This document shows, one piece after another, positions 48,211-60,250 of a stretch of DNA of 64,000 bases; the first letter of the stretch is position 1; each line of letters starts with the position of its first letter. The position numbers were made by a program, and so were the translations under genes. The notes under the pieces are model-generated. The model was not told the origin of the DNA and made no database searches. It saw only the letters and a list, made by a program, of their open reading frames with translations. The stretch comes from Verpa conica. Its lineage: Eukaryota; Ascomycota; Pezizomycetes; Pezizales; Morchellaceae. Location of the stretch: positions 372,001-436,000 of the forward strand of contig JAUFSD010000012.1 of the NCBI GenBank assembly GCA_033030425.1, read 5' to 3'.

Positions 48211-50605
48211 GGGGATGGTGATTTTCTTTCTTTCTTTCTTTTCTTTCTTTTCCCCTCCCCCCCCCCTCTCTAAAAAAAATGGGTTGGTGTTAATTATTTA
48301 TAATGGCTTTTTTTCCTACCTTTTTTTTTGTGGTTTCTTAGCTAGGGCGTGATTATGGGTTTTTTTGAATACTTTTTGGCTTTGTAGAGAGGGGGGGGGG
48401 TGAATGAGAGTGAGAGTGAGAGTGAGAGTGAGAGGGGGGGAGCGAGTGAGTGAGAGGTAATGATAGAATGTTGGATGGGGTTGTAGTCTGTATGAGGGGA
48501 GGTGGATGCGTGGGTAATGAGTAATACAGGTGATTTAATCGTCGTGGACATGAGATATCACTCGGTTTATGTGGGCGTGGGATGTGTGATCCAATAAGTA
48601 TTATTTTTAGTGTAGGATTCTCGGGTAAGCCGTGGAAAAAGGTTGTAGAATGTTTAGATGAGTATCATGTTTCTTTTGAAGTATTTTAGGGTGTTGGATA
48701 GGAATAAAAGCATACTTTCTCAGACTAGCTAGGTTCTGCTATGGAGACTTACATCTAGAATATCTTCGTATCTAGTGGTCCCGTAGGTGTATGTCTGTGG
48801 TTTGGGAATAGGGTTGGTGAGTGGGAGGTGGGAGATAGGGGGGCTTTTTGTGGGTAGGGCCCTTTTGTAGTGATTATGGTTTGTTACGGGGGGGGGCGGG
48901 TTTATCTTGCGTAATAATAGGAAGACTTTCATAACGGGGACATATCTGGGTTGAGGACTCTTTTATGATTTTTTACACTATTATATTATAAGTAGATACC
49001 GATGAGTATTGAGTCTATGGCTCAGGGTCTTTTATTTACTTGCTGATATAATTTATACTATAAGGAGGTAGGGGGGGGGTCATTTGATATCACTCATCCT
49101 GACTAACTGATGATACTTTTAGCTTAATCTTATACGGAGTTACCCTGAATACCACACCCTATATAGCTTGCTCACTCGCTCACACCCACCATCTCCAAAA
49201 TTCACACAGAACATACAATAACAATGATCTCCTTTTCATCAACCCAAAACCATGGAAACATTCTTTTTTTTTAACCATCCCACTCATTGATACTGTGCAG
49301 ATAAGCTTTGAGGATGATGGTTATCCCATACGTTCCTAACCTGGCCCTTGAATTATCTTCGCGGATTGAAACAATTACAAACAGCAGATACCAAACACAC
49401 CCGGGTCAATCACCCAGCGGTTGAAGCACTGGACAGAAGAGCTGAAATATAATAAGTCTTTCTAGAAGGAGTAGGAAGTCCAGGTAAAGTATGTTAAACT
49501 CTGTATTCACTTCTCAATACTACAGCTGATGATGAGTCCTAGCTAAGCAGGGAATGAGAACGAGATTGTGTTGTCTTTAGCCCATACTTTATGTGGAATA
49601 TATACTGTAGAGGGAGTAATAATGTTGAAGGACGCTTCGGGGTGACCTCAGAAAGTCTCTATTTTTGGGGGAGGGATTTTTGCCCCGAGGGTACTTGTGT
49701 TTGTGTGGTTATCCCATATAGGTTTCAAGAGCCTAATGCATCCTTTTAAGGTACCTAGGTTTGTGTGGCGGATCTATATAGACCCGAGTGCCCCCCCCCC
49801 CCCACGAAAGTCCCCGGGCTAAAATATGCCCGAAAAAAAGCATTTGCCCAAGCTTGGAGGGTATACACACCAGGTAATATGATCCTCTGTAGCAAATGTG
49901 GGTATAGAAACAAGACTAGGGGAGTGTTTTTCTGGAAGCAAGATGTCTTTTTAGTAGCGTGGAAGAGCTGGTTCATGATAGCTTGGAGAATATATTCTCC
50001 AAAAATGTGTGGAAAATGTTGTTTCAAAAAGAGAGCTAACTGGTGGGGTTTTCTGAGCTGTAGCTACTCTTGGATCAGGGATTGATATTCTGAGTGTAAG
50101 AGCGGTGGTTTAATGAGGGTTTCAGGGTGGAGTAATTGGCCCCTAACGAGAGAATTGTAGGCATGATAGGCTGGGTCTTATGTTGTGCTATGTCTAGTAC
50201 TGACAGAATGGATAAAGCGTGTCTTGGTTTCTATAGGAAACACGGCGCTGGGCTATAGATATATATTAATTGAGTGATATGCATATATATGTTCTACTAG
50301 TATGCTTAATGGTGTCTAGGACTTATATAAGGGTTCTTCAGCTGTTGTATAATTTTGGGGGCTATATATGATCTTTTACCGTAGTATTGATCTTGGGATA
50401 ATTGCTCCACAGATGATAGCTCTACTTGGGGGATTAAATCATCAGTATCCTTTCCAAAGTATAGGAGGATGTAGGGTAGTTTGCATAATATTCAGAGCTA
50501 ACATTTAGACCCCTCAAGTATTTAAGCCACCATCTATACACTAAGACAAAAGACCAAGATCTTAAACTCTCCATCATAGACCATCACTCGAGACAATATC
50601 ACGCT
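48211..50605. other. Gene-poor stretch with simple repeats and hairpin repeat copy 2
   Basis: 3' region of the kinase gene first, with CT runs and a GAGAGT-type microsatellite (48408-48434). The remainder is AT-rich, stop-dense sequence, with the hairpin-family repeat at 49.65-49.86 kb. No supportable gene. Confidence 0.5.
49655..49860 (-). repeat. GC-rich hairpin repeat element, diverged copy 2
   Basis: Read on the minus strand, this stretch aligns with 35104-35250. Shared blocks are the GGRCATATTTTRGCYCGGGG block, the following GC-rich run, and AAACCTARGTACCT followed by a TAAAAG-type block. A second core, GGTACTTGTGTTTGTGTGG on the plus strand, lies at about 49690-49710. Copy 1 is more complete; this copy is decayed and has a long C run near 49790. 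Confidence 0.6.
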
Positions 50606-51957
50606 TCAAACACCATACCCACTCGGCTCCCTCTCAACGCTCACCCCGCCGCCCACAGTGCCAGCTTTTGCGCCTAAAACCGCCTCCAGAGTCATCTCTT
50701 CTTCTCCACCTACTTCCCCAGCCTTCTTCCAGAACTTACTCAAATGCCTCGTCCCAGAATCACAAAGTATCGTCACAACCCTATTCCCTGGTCCCAGCGC
50801 CATAGCAGTTCTCACAGCAGCAACACAATTAACAGCACTACTACTCCCCACAAATAACCCTTCCTTCTCTACTAGTAGCCGCGCCATACAGAGTGCTTCC
50901 TCATCCGTTACACGCACCGCATCATCAATATACTCTCTCCCAGCTTCAAAGTTGGCCGTGACACGGTTTATACCGATCCCCTCGACTATAGTGTCGACCT
51001 GGGGACGTCGACGGGTACCCTCACGTTCCTTAATATCAAACATGACGCCATATTTGACGCGGTTATATAAGCCACTTCCCTGAGGATCCGCCAACACAAG
51101 CCTGACCCCATCCTTCCCTAGCTGCTCCTTCAGATACCTCCCCACACCACTCAGCGTCCCACCTGTTCCCGCACCCGCCACAAACGCATCTAGCCTTCCG
51201 CCGCACTGGGAGTAGATCTCTGGACCGGTGCCCTCGTAGTGTGCGCTCCAGTTTGCGGGGTTCTCGAATTGGTCGGCGAAGAACCCGCGGCCGGGCTGGG
51301 AGGTTGATGCGGTCTGTTGGGATGCGAGGGTGCGTGCGAGGTTCACGAATTGGGATTTGTCGACGATGGGAGCAGGGGGGACGAGTGTTACGAGAGCGCC
51401 GAGTTTGAGTAAGAGTGAGGACTTCTCCGTGGATTGGTCGTTTGGCATGCAGATGTGGGCGAGGTAGCCACGGGCTCGGCAGATGAAGGCGAGTGACACG
51501 CCAGTGGAGCCTACGGTGCCTTCGTAGACCTTGTCACCGCTATGGGGGGTTATAAGGCTTGCTTCTTCGGCCTGAAAGGTGTTAGAAGGCGTTGGGATGG
51601 TGGGGTTGTGGGTGGTACTGTTTTGATGAGCTTTAATGCTACTCGGTCTTTGACGGAACCTCCGGGTTCGAGGAACTGGAATTGGAGTTAGTAGGGTGTT
51701 TGAGAGGGGCTAGAGAGAGGTACCTCTGCTTTTCCTAGAATTTCACAGCCGGTAGCTTCAGATAGGCACTTTATGCGGATTAGAGGGGTGTTTCCTATAC
51801 ACTCCTCAAGGCCATTCCGAATGTCTTCTTTTCCCGGTGTAGGCTTTGGGGGTCTCCTTGACCGCCTCTGTGAAGAGATTGACTGAACTACCAGAACGAC
51901 ACCAGCACCGATAGCCACACCGCCCAGTAGCAGTTTTGTCCGTTCGTATTTGTCCAT
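50606..51957 (-). CDS. Cysteine synthase-like PLP enzyme, mitochondrial membrane-anchored (418 aa)
   Basis: Three exons; introns 51676-51723 and 51572-51618, both phase 0. The N-terminal region has a hydrophobic segment (LLLGGVAIGAGVVLVVQSI, residues 9-27) followed by basic residues, as in a mitochondrial outer-membrane signal anchor. Then comes the beta-family PLP fold: IGNTPLIRI, GGSVKDRVA with the PLP lysine at about 87, EGTVGSTGVSLAF, GAGTGGTLSGVGRY, and EGLFVGSSSAVN. It resembles yeast Mcy1 (YGR012W) and fungal Cys12 proteins, which are related to O-acetylserine sulfhydrylase. It would make cysteine from O-acetylserine and sulfide, or serve an unknown mitochondrial reaction. Divergent from the next gene with about 115 bp between start codons. 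Confidence 0.9.
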
Positions 51958-52072
51958 CACTAGATGTTTTGCGGGGAGAGTTTCTTCCGTGACGTCGGTG
52001 GAGGTCTCGGTTGAGCCGCAGTTTAATCTCCCTGTCAATGCAACCTCTTTCCTCATCTGCACCCCCGCAACG
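51958..52072. promoter_or_regulatory. 115-bp divergent promoter
   Basis: Only 115 bases separate the start codons of the PLP-enzyme gene (minus) and the MidA-like gene (plus). Both products are predicted to be mitochondrial, so shared control is plausible. A CGTGACGTCGG-type sequence, containing a TGACGTC palindrome (the CRE/ATF-type core), lies near 51990. Confidence 0.6.
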
Positions 52073-53659
52073 ATGGACTCGCCGTTCGTATCGTCACTTT
52101 TCAGATCTCTTTTTCACCGCCGTGCTTGTCTACGTCTTGGTGTAGGACTGTCATGTATCAATGGCTTGAAGACACAGCGGCGACATATCATGGGCTTCAA
52201 GTTACCAGTTGCGCCGGATAGTGATGGGCATACATGGCAGCCACGGAGTACATTTCTGCAGAGAGATCGTACGGAGGAGTTTGAGCGGTATCCGATGGTG
52301 ACGGCGAAGATGCTAGCAGGGAGGACGGAGAGGCCAAAGAGGGTGAAGATGCTGGTGAGGGATTTTATCGATGGTGTGCCCTGAGGTCAATGGCAGATTC
52401 TACACGTTTTTCTAATATCGGTGTACAGACAGTTTATACAACCCCCACTATGGATATTTCTCCAAATATGCTGTTATATTCTCCACTCCCACCCCATTCG
52501 ACTTCCCCTCACTCGCCGACGAATCCCACTTCCAGTCCACCCTCGGCGAAGCCTACACCACCTTCGAAGACGCCCTCGATGCCAAAAATCCCTCCGACAT
52601 CCGCCAGCTCTGGCACACCCCCACCGAGCTATTCAAACCCTACTACGGCGAAGCAATATCACGATATCTAGTGGAGAACTACAAACTCACCCTGTTCCCC
52701 TACCACGACCTCATCATCTACGAAATGGGGGCCGGGAACGGCACCATGATGAGCAACATCCTCGACCACATCCGCGCCACAGACCCAGACGTCTACGCAC
52801 GCACCAAATACCGAATAATCGAAATCTCCCCCTCCCTCGCTGCCCTCCAGCAAGAAAAAGCCACAGCCGGACCCCACGCAGACAAGATTGAAATCGTAAA
52901 CCGTAGCGTCTTCAACTGGACCACCTACGTCCCCGACCCGTGCTTCTTCCTAGCACTAGAGGTGTTTGACAACTTTGCGCACGACATGATCCGCTACGAC
53001 CCAGACACAGAACGCCCTCTACAGGGTATCGTCATGATTGATAAATCAGGCGACTTTCACGAATTCTATACCCCCCATATAGACCCCGTTGCGGACCGCT
53101 TCTTGAAGATTAGACAACGTGTTGCTAGAGCTGGCTACCAGCACCCCCTGCGTGCCCCGAAACTCATCAGGAGGATAAGAGATAGTCTCCCGTTTAGCCC
53201 GAACTTGAGTCAGCCGGAATTCATCCCAACGAGGATGATGGAATTTTTCGATGTGTTGAGGGAGAACTTCCCGGCTCATAAGTTGCTTATGAGTGATTTT
53301 CATGCATTGCCGGATGCGGTCGAGGGAGTGAATGCTCCGGTGGTGCAGACGAGATATAAGAGGACTAGTATTCCGGTTTCTACGCCGTTCGTAAGTGGTC
53401 TCCCCCCCTAAGTATTTTTTAAAAAACGGTGTGGCTAATGGTGGAGTAGGTACAACAAGGGTTGTTTGATATACTGTTTCCGACGGATTTTGATGTGATG
53501 GATGATATGTATAAAGCGCTCACGGGCCGTCTTACGAGGGTTATGAAGCAGGAGGAGTTTTTAAAGAGTTGGGCGTTTCTGGAAGAAACTGAGACACAGA
53601 GTGGGGATAATCCGATGTTGAATTGGTATAAGAATGCTTCTGTTATGAGTTCTGTTTAG
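52073..53659 (+). CDS. MidA/NDUFAF7-type mitochondrial methyltransferase (490 aa)
   Basis: Three exons; introns 52374-52428 and 53391-53449. The N-terminus is a basic mitochondrial presequence (RSLFHRRACLRLG...). The fold is that of the MidA/DUF185 SAM-dependent methyltransferases: SLYNPHYGYFSKYA, the AdoMet-binding EMGAGNGTMM near residue 197, IIEISPSLAALQ, and FLALEVFDNFAHDMI in the position of the family's ExxDALP-like motif. Human NDUFAF7 methylates an arginine of a complex I subunit to allow assembly. This fungal form is somewhat diverged at the NEFxDALP motif (EVFDNFAHD), so it may be a second MidA subtype with another target. Confidence 0.88.
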
Positions 53660-54120
53660 GTGAGTAATGTAAATATCTGGGTAGGTGGAGTAATGTCTCA
53701 TGAAACCAGGATGTACGGAATCATGTAATATCACTCAATTCTTTGTTCTACAAAGATATCACATGGGAATGTAACTTGAAAACGGATAATTTCCCAGGAA
53801 CCCCCACATGAAACATACATATACTCCACTTCAATCTTGCACGAAAAAAAAGGAAAAGAACAAAACGCCCTGTACTTTAGATACCTCAGGGACAAATTAA
53901 AGAAAATGGACTAACAAAACACAAATTCCTAGGTATAGAGCACCTATGGAAAGGAAATGTCTCCAGCACAACCAATGAAAAGAAAGAAAAAGCCCAAATC
54001 CCATAACGTAATATACATAAAACGGGGGCGCACCTCTCCATCATAAATAGATGAAGAAGTGCACCCCCTTGTGATTTGAAGCTAGATTTTGTTATTTGTC
54101 AAACAGGGATTGGGAGAAGT
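53660..54120. other. Convergent 3' region
   Basis: Between the 3' ends of the MidA-like gene and TFIIS. A-rich, with polyadenylation-like AATAAA-type sequence. A short inverted pair (GGGGGCGCACCTC / GAAGTGCACCCCC, about 54023-54067) could form a stem. No gene seen. Confidence 0.5.
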
Positions 54121-55254
54121 CTAGGAGAATTTCCATCGATGGCCACAAAGCTCACATGTACAGAACTAGATGTTTGTTAGAACGGGTCGCTTTGGGGCTT
54201 GGGTAGACTTTTAGGATATACTCACAGTAGTCATCGGCTCGTCAGCAGACCTCGTCTGCGCTTGGGTGTAAGAAACTCTTTTCTTTCCGCACTTTCCGCA
54301 CGTAAGCTGATCACTGATACTCTTCTCGCTCTTTGGCATCATAGAGTCCTTTTCGTTCTGGGCAATAATCTCCCTATCCTGCTTCTTCCGCTCGGCGCTG
54401 GCCATTTCCGAGGTCTCCATAGTCGCCAGGCGCTCCGGTGTGGTTTCGCCTGAAATTACACGACTACGGAGATTGTTCTTTGTATCCTTCAAGTTAAGAA
54501 GTAGGACTTGCATACGGCGGCGGTACGGCATGTCTGTCTTGGACTTGTTATTCGCAAAGACAGATGTCTCGACAGACCGCGCAAGACTAAAAATGTGATC
54601 GCTAGTCGCATCGGACTCGTGAACGAGGGCATCATACATTGCGCCAATGCAGTTATTCCTAACTTGGTCGCTCGTAATCTGCCAGCTGATGCCATCGGTA
54701 TTCTTATTCCTTTTACTCGGATCAACCTTAGGTTTACTGTCAGGCTTCTTGCCAGACGGTTTAGGAGGCGACATTGGGTTGGACGAGGTAGTCGGGGAAG
54801 CTGTTGCTGTGCGCTCCTTCTTTGGGTCGGAGGAGGCCGAGCCGGGCTTGGTTTTCGTGTGAACATCTTTTTTCCATTTCGCGACGATTTCCTTTGCGAG
54901 CTCGGAAACGGTCTTGTCAGGGTTCATGCGCAGCTTGTTGACTGCCATTCCGACCTTTGTGTCCTGTAGTGGGAGAATGCGCGTTAGTACTGTTGAAAGA
55001 AAAACGTCATAATTAAAATTTCTAGATTCATCGTTCATCCTTTACAGCGTTATAGCGCATGTTCCCAGAATATTTCCATCTCCTAATTTTTTTTTCTCCA
55101 TGGCAAAGGGGTAGCGTACTCTCAACAGCTGCTCCGTGGCCACAACCTCCTTTTTCAACGAGCCCAAAATATCCAGCAAGGTCTGAGCCGGCAGCTTCTC
55201 CTTCACAGCCTTTTCTAGGTTGCTAACATGGGCTTTAACATCTTTCGCGTCCAT
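54121..55254 (-). CDS. dst1: Transcription elongation factor TFIIS (305 aa)
   Basis: Three exons; introns 54964-55119 and 54166-54225, both phase 0. The N-terminal LW/TFIIS domain covers about residues 1-80 (MDAKDVKAHVSNLEKA ... VAKWKKDV), followed by a basic, Ser/Pro-rich linker. The central domain, which binds RNA polymerase II, covers about 135-245 (QVRNNCIGAMYDAL ... RVISGETTPERLATM). The C-terminal zinc ribbon has CGKCGKK, the catalytic RSADEPMTT with its Asp-Glu pair, and ELCGHRWKFS. TFIIS rescues backtracked polymerase by stimulating transcript cleavage. The last 15 residues come from a separate 45-bp exon. Length is normal. Confidence 0.97.
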
Positions 55255-55786
55255 GGCTTAACCTGTAGTGTTTGGCAGGGTTGTGTGTCGTGTGGGTGAT
55301 GAGTTCTGGTCACGAGGCTGGCTCGAAAGTTTGTCGCGCGACGCGGTGATTCGATTAGGAAAGGACCGGAGTAGACAGCCAAATGAGCGAGTGTCTGGCT
55401 AGATGGCAGGACAATGACTCTATTCTAGAAGATGCAAAGAGGTGAGGATGGTGATGAAGGAGAAGAACGGATTCCGAGTTGGACGGCTGCTTCTGGGAGA
55501 TTCCTTTGATGGTCAACGTATGTCGTTTAGCCTCACGTGATACCATCCGGAGTCCCAGAATAAAGCCACGTTAGGGTTTGGGGCTCTGTCTATTAGTAAG
55601 CAGCTTTGGTAATCATGTCAGGTCACTCGTCTGCTATTGGGCTTGGAGATGGTTTTATGGGAGAAGTGGGAGAAGGTGTAGAATCATTGTGGATTAAAAT
55701 GTATAGTGGCTTCAGAGAGCTTACATGGTGATTACAGAAACAATACCCCATCACAGTGGTCCTTTGTTCCAAGACAAAGAAACCAC
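55255..55786. other. Intergenic
   Basis: Promoter region of TFIIS and sequence downstream of the 194-aa gene. No other gene or repeat seen. Confidence 0.5.
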
Positions 55787-56483
55787 TCACACAAAATCCG
55801 CCTCAGTCCAAATCTCCTCCTCAGCCCATTGGCGAGGTCTGAATCCCAAAACAAGTGGGTCCCGTCTCACCCTCCCATTCACTTCCTTAAAGTACTTGGC
55901 ACAAACATCATTCAGCGTGGTATCCATTGTGATCTCCTGCAAACATACCAAATTAACCTAGCTACTCTTCTGCTGTTTAGTGAAAGAAACATACCTCATA
56001 ATACCCCCAAATACTTGGGACCGTATCATGTAGATTACAACCATACGTCGACTCTAAGACTACCCTCAATCCTCCATACATATCAAACAACCGACTTTTC
56101 GCCCATAACGCCGTACCAAGTAATGGTTGTTGCAACTAGTACGCCTCTTATTAACCCCTCTTCCCTTTACAGTCCCTAAGAAAACCTACCCTGGCAGCAG
56201 TAACACGGGTATAATATGGCTTAATATCCGCCGCCGAAAGTGAGCCTGGGAAAGCAGGATAATATTTACCCTCGTGTGTAACTATAACTTGATAATTATA
56301 GGTATTATTCTCATCGGGGATAACTGGTAACTTCATAGATGCCTCAAGCTTGATCCTTGAGGCAAGAGAGAGAGGGCGTCGAGATTTACGGGAGGTATTA
56401 GAGTAGTCTGTGACGAGAGTTGAGTTATCGTCACTAAAGGATGGGGTGAGATAGTGACGGCTGGTGTGACATGATCTACTCAT
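55787..56483 (-). CDS. Orphan hypothetical protein (194 aa)
   Basis: Three exons in phase 0; introns 56136-56189 (GTAGGT...ACTAG) and 55937-55994 (GTATGT...TTTGCAG). Not recognised. The N-terminal 55 residues are Ser/Thr/Arg-rich. The rest looks globular and mixed (VIPDENNTYNYQVIVTHEGK, ALWAKSRLFDMYGG, DTTLNDVCAKYFKEVNG) and ends RQWAEEEIWTEADFV. No signal peptide or membrane segment. The final codons overlap a good donor (GTGAGT), so a further exon downstream cannot be excluded. Coherent splicing and protein-like composition support a real gene, but only by internal evidence. Confidence 0.6.
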
Positions 56484-58114
56484 GGTATTTTTTGCAAGTG
56501 CAGGGTGATATAGGTGTATCAGTAATGTAGAAACGAGAATATTAGAGATAGGGGGAGATCGATTATATATGCCTACATGAAGTTTTTTCTTTGTGCTACA
56601 AGCCTGTGAGAATCTATAGTCCACATACATGTATCCCTAGTGATGTGCAGGATAAAGTAACTCTTGCCAAGGAGGAAGGCCTTTATCTAGTAGGGCTAGG
56701 TATAGTTGCTTTGTTTTTGGCGTAAGACCGAAAATAACCAGGCGAGTGATAATTTATGAATATTACGAACACCTTTAAGAATAGAGATAAGCACAAAGTG
56801 GAAGTGTAGGATAGTAAGTTCTTACATACCTTTCAATGCCAATATTTATGGATTCTGATATCTCACTAGACTCTGGAATATCAAATAAAGTCTCCAATAG
56901 CAGCAACACGACCTAGCGCCGTGCCGGGAACTACGTGTATTCCTAGCCGCCTAACAACCCACGTGTTTAGACCAAAGATACCAAAGTAAAAAAGAAGCAA
57001 GAAATAGACTAAATTACTTAATTAGACGCCAGTCCACCAAAGAGCCTTCAAAAACAATCTAGAACTCACCATCTCATATACTGCTCCCAAATACTCCCTA
57101 TCTCCCTCACAGCCCCTCCACATTTACTCTAGAATGCTACACAGACGCACCGCCACAGGTACTCAATATAACATTATCTGGAAGATGAGTAGTAACCTAT
57201 ACGACAACGTAGCACAAGGATACACGTCCCTCACTAAAGATCCAATGATTAAAGCTGTCAGCAATCTACCTCCTAAAGTAGGCCGGGGGACAGAACCTTT
57301 TGTTAACTAGACCTACCAATATCTATCCTACTACCTAGTGAAAGCCCGAATAAAGCGCAGACTAGGGCTTTAGAGGTGGTGATACAAGCCAACCCTAATA
57401 GCTCTACTAGACATTAGTAATGTTCGTTATGGTTGTTACCGGACAAGCCCTCATACCCTGGAATCAACTTCATAGAGACCCTCTAATCTCCCCTCAGTAA
57501 AGTGATCCCGGAAAATACCTAGTCCCGCAGCTATATTATAACTAAACATCTTATGAATTATGAACGCTTCAAACACCCTCCCCCCAACTCATAAGAGGTT
57601 AGGTCACGTATACACTCCGTAAAAGCACAAAGAACTAGCAACCTCATCTCAATAAAGTCAAAGATATCAGTTAGGTGCTAATTTAACCACCAACCCTACA
57701 AGAACACCCCCCCTCTTTCCCTCCCTATCCCGCTAAAATAAATTCAAGAAACTAGTATCAAGCGCACACATCCTAAACGCCACCAAAGAAAGTAGCCATA
57801 AAACACAGGCCTCCATACGGAAACCCCCCTCAATTTATGCTCAAAAACAATACTTGAGAAGAGTAGAAGAAAAAAAGGGAGGAAAAATGTTAAAAATTCC
57901 ACCTACGGTTACAACTATGTAAAAGAACCAGATGCAATAAGGCAATAAAGATGGTAGGAACTATAATGACGGAATATAGGGGGAGGGGTAGATGTGAGAT
58001 ATACAAGTATGGTTGTGAGAGGTAGTAGCTCTATGTTGGGTTGATTCAACCATAGTACATGAAGGGCAACAATTTCGTGCCAAGACTAATATGGCTAGTA
58101 TCTTATCTGCAACT
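56484..58114. other. Gene-poor stretch with a possible relic coding segment
   Basis: AT-rich with dense stops, except for a protein-like segment at 57134-57310 described separately. The end of the stretch is the 3' region of the snf4 gene. Confidence 0.45.
57134..57310 (+). pseudogene. Possible relic coding fragment
   Basis: An ATG-started frame of 58 codons (including SSNLYDNVAQGYTSLTKDP and SNLPPKVGRGTEP) reads like protein and continues after one TAG into more protein-like sequence (YQYLSYYLVKARIKRRLGL). Several further TAG/TGA codons follow. Stops created where CAG or TGG codons once stood would fit point-mutation decay of a repeat gene. Family unknown. Confidence 0.2.
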
Positions 58115-59416
58115 CTAAACCTCACCATCAAGAAGTAGGTACTGTAGGATATCACTCAACGTAAGGACTCCTTTGAAGAGATTGTTGCCATCGACTACCA
58201 TGAGTCTGTGCACACGAGAGCGACGGATGGTATCAAAAATTGCGTCTAAACGATCCTGTGGAGAGCAAGTGTGGATCCCGGGGAAGTCCTACAAGGTGTT
58301 AGACTTAAACCACAGGAAAGGACAAGGGTACTTACATCCGGGCGCTTTAAAAGTGCTTCTCCAACGCTGAGATTAAGCTCTTCATAGCTTCCTCCTTTGA
58401 TGAGCGTCAAGACATCAACAGACTCATAGATATTCAACAGCACCCCTAAACACATAAGTAATCACCCTCAAAGCTTCAGGGCACACATACCTCTATGGTC
58501 CACAATTGGAACACTACTGATGTCTTTTTCGACCAATTGATGGATGACATTAATAACTGGAGTTTCCATAGTCGCAGTGCTTACATTGTTGTAGGTCCCG
58601 ATTCCTAGCTCACGTAACGGCTTACGTAGCATCTGCGTCTCACGGACATTGACAGCCACGAATTTAAGAATTCTGAATTGGGTAAGTACTGACACGACCA
58701 TCTCTTGCTGCGTTTCATCATCGAAATCGATTAAGGGGATACGTCGTGCACGAGACTTGAGCATCCGCCGGCATGCATCGTAGAGGGGAACCATAGGGTG
58801 GACAGAAACGGTTTCAATTGGGGTTACCCCAATGGCCCGCTCGATGTCTGGTTATGTAAATATTAGCCCGAGGAGCGAGGCTTTGAGGGAGAAAACCATA
58901 CCCCTCAGACTATCCAATCGGAAGCCTTCAATCTCCTCAAACTTCTCAGGGTACTGCCAATAGTACTGAATAACATTGATATAATCCGAGCTTGTGAGCA
59001 GCCCTGCAAACGTGGAGCTTTTTGAATTCCACAGTGGAGCCGACACGATTCCTACCCAACATCCGCCGCTTTAGCTGAAACCCCTCACTACCTCTCCGGA
59101 AGCCCTACCGTTGTGCACAAGAATATTCAGACTCTTCTTGACCAACAAACTGGTATCTAGAACTACGAGCCGGAAGCTTACAGGCAATACGTCATATGTG
59201 GTCCTGACCTTCAAAAACTCGCGAATAGCACGCTAAAACAGTATTAGTAGCTATAAGTACAACGGGTAGAAGACACACTAGTCCTTCAGCCTGCTCCTTG
59301 TCGACGATGTCTATGGGTCCCGGAGGAGGAGGACGTTTCTGTTGCGGGCGCAGAAACGATGATGGCCCGACTGGACTTGGGGGCCGTTGAAGAGAACCGG
59401 GAACTGCTTCAGACAT
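58115..59416 (-). CDS. snf4: AMPK/SNF1 gamma subunit Snf4 (350 aa)
   Basis: Six exons; introns 59233-59278, 59052-59108, 58848-58901, 58446-58490 and 58289-58335. After a Pro-rich 45-residue N-terminus, four CBS domains follow in two pairs. Markers are [85 protein letters not shown] and [19 protein letters not shown], ending [10 protein letters not shown] ... [14 protein letters not shown]. It binds adenine nucleotides and activates the SNF1 kinase complex under low energy. Length and motif set are complete. Divergent from the TFIIA gene. Confidence 0.97.
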
Positions 59417-60250
59417 GGTTCTTGACGGAGTTTTCCAGAGCCCAGCAGCAGGTGCATTGATGGGCGGAGTGTAATGAATGGAGGGTGGGAGAAGATCAGA
59501 GGGGGGGAAGGGATGGTGATAGCTTTTCTTGAAGGTGGAGGTGGTTGGATCGTCGGGGGGTGTCTCGTTGGATGGTAGCGATCGCTAACATATGTGGGAG
59601 GTGTGGGGGGGGGGAGGTTCGAGTACTTGTGAACTAGATAACTTTTGGCGGGGGGACAGCATGTGGAGCTCACATCTTTGCGGCACGCGCGATAACCCCC
59701 CCACCCTTCGGGAGACACAAGATATGTACTACATACAGTATGCATTATGGCGGCAGGTAACTGCAAGTACTCCACATTCACACGAGGCGGTGGTCGATTT
59801 GTGCCTATTCTACAGGATCACGACGAGGGTTCTGTTAATCATAGTAGGATTTCCCGAGGTTAGAAGAGCCTCTCGCATCACAATGGGAAGATTAATCAAA
59901 CTCGTTGCGCACTTGGTGCGCAATCAGCGATCATTACATACATCAATACGTAGGGAGTCTGTAGAGTATAAAGTACATGTATGCGCCAATACGTAGAGTC
60001 TCACATGTAGTGAGTCCCCATGCACATCATGTCGTACGAGCCGCCCGGGGAGTAAGCCGGGGGGCGGCCGGATATCAGGATGATAAATTAGACCGTTCCA
60101 AGATATCACAATACTATTGTCTTAGCCATAGAGGTAATGATTTCTGGTGCATGTGTAAACGAGCTCACGTCAACGCCTGCAGAACTCCTTCATCTCAAAA
60201 CATCCATCTCTAGACCTCCACTATCACAGACATCAAACCTCATCCCATCA
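59417..60250. promoter_or_regulatory. Divergent promoter region of snf4 and TFIIA large subunit
   Basis: About 830 bp between head-to-head genes. A G-rich stretch near 59540-59660 and a GC-rich palindromic segment (CCGCCCGGGGAGTAAGCCGGGGGGCGG, about 60041-60067) are visible. Open frames here are unsupported. Confidence 0.5.

Noticed and set aside
49765..50085. 106-aa open frame with two CxxC pairs (LCSKCGY, KMCGKC)
   Set aside because: Begins inside the hairpin repeat and is matched by an equally long antisense frame; zinc ribbon not convincing.
54964..55119. Open frame start MNDESRNFN... reading into the TFIIS central exon
   Set aside because: It is intron sequence; the TFIIS family start at 55254 and the splice sites explain the region fully.
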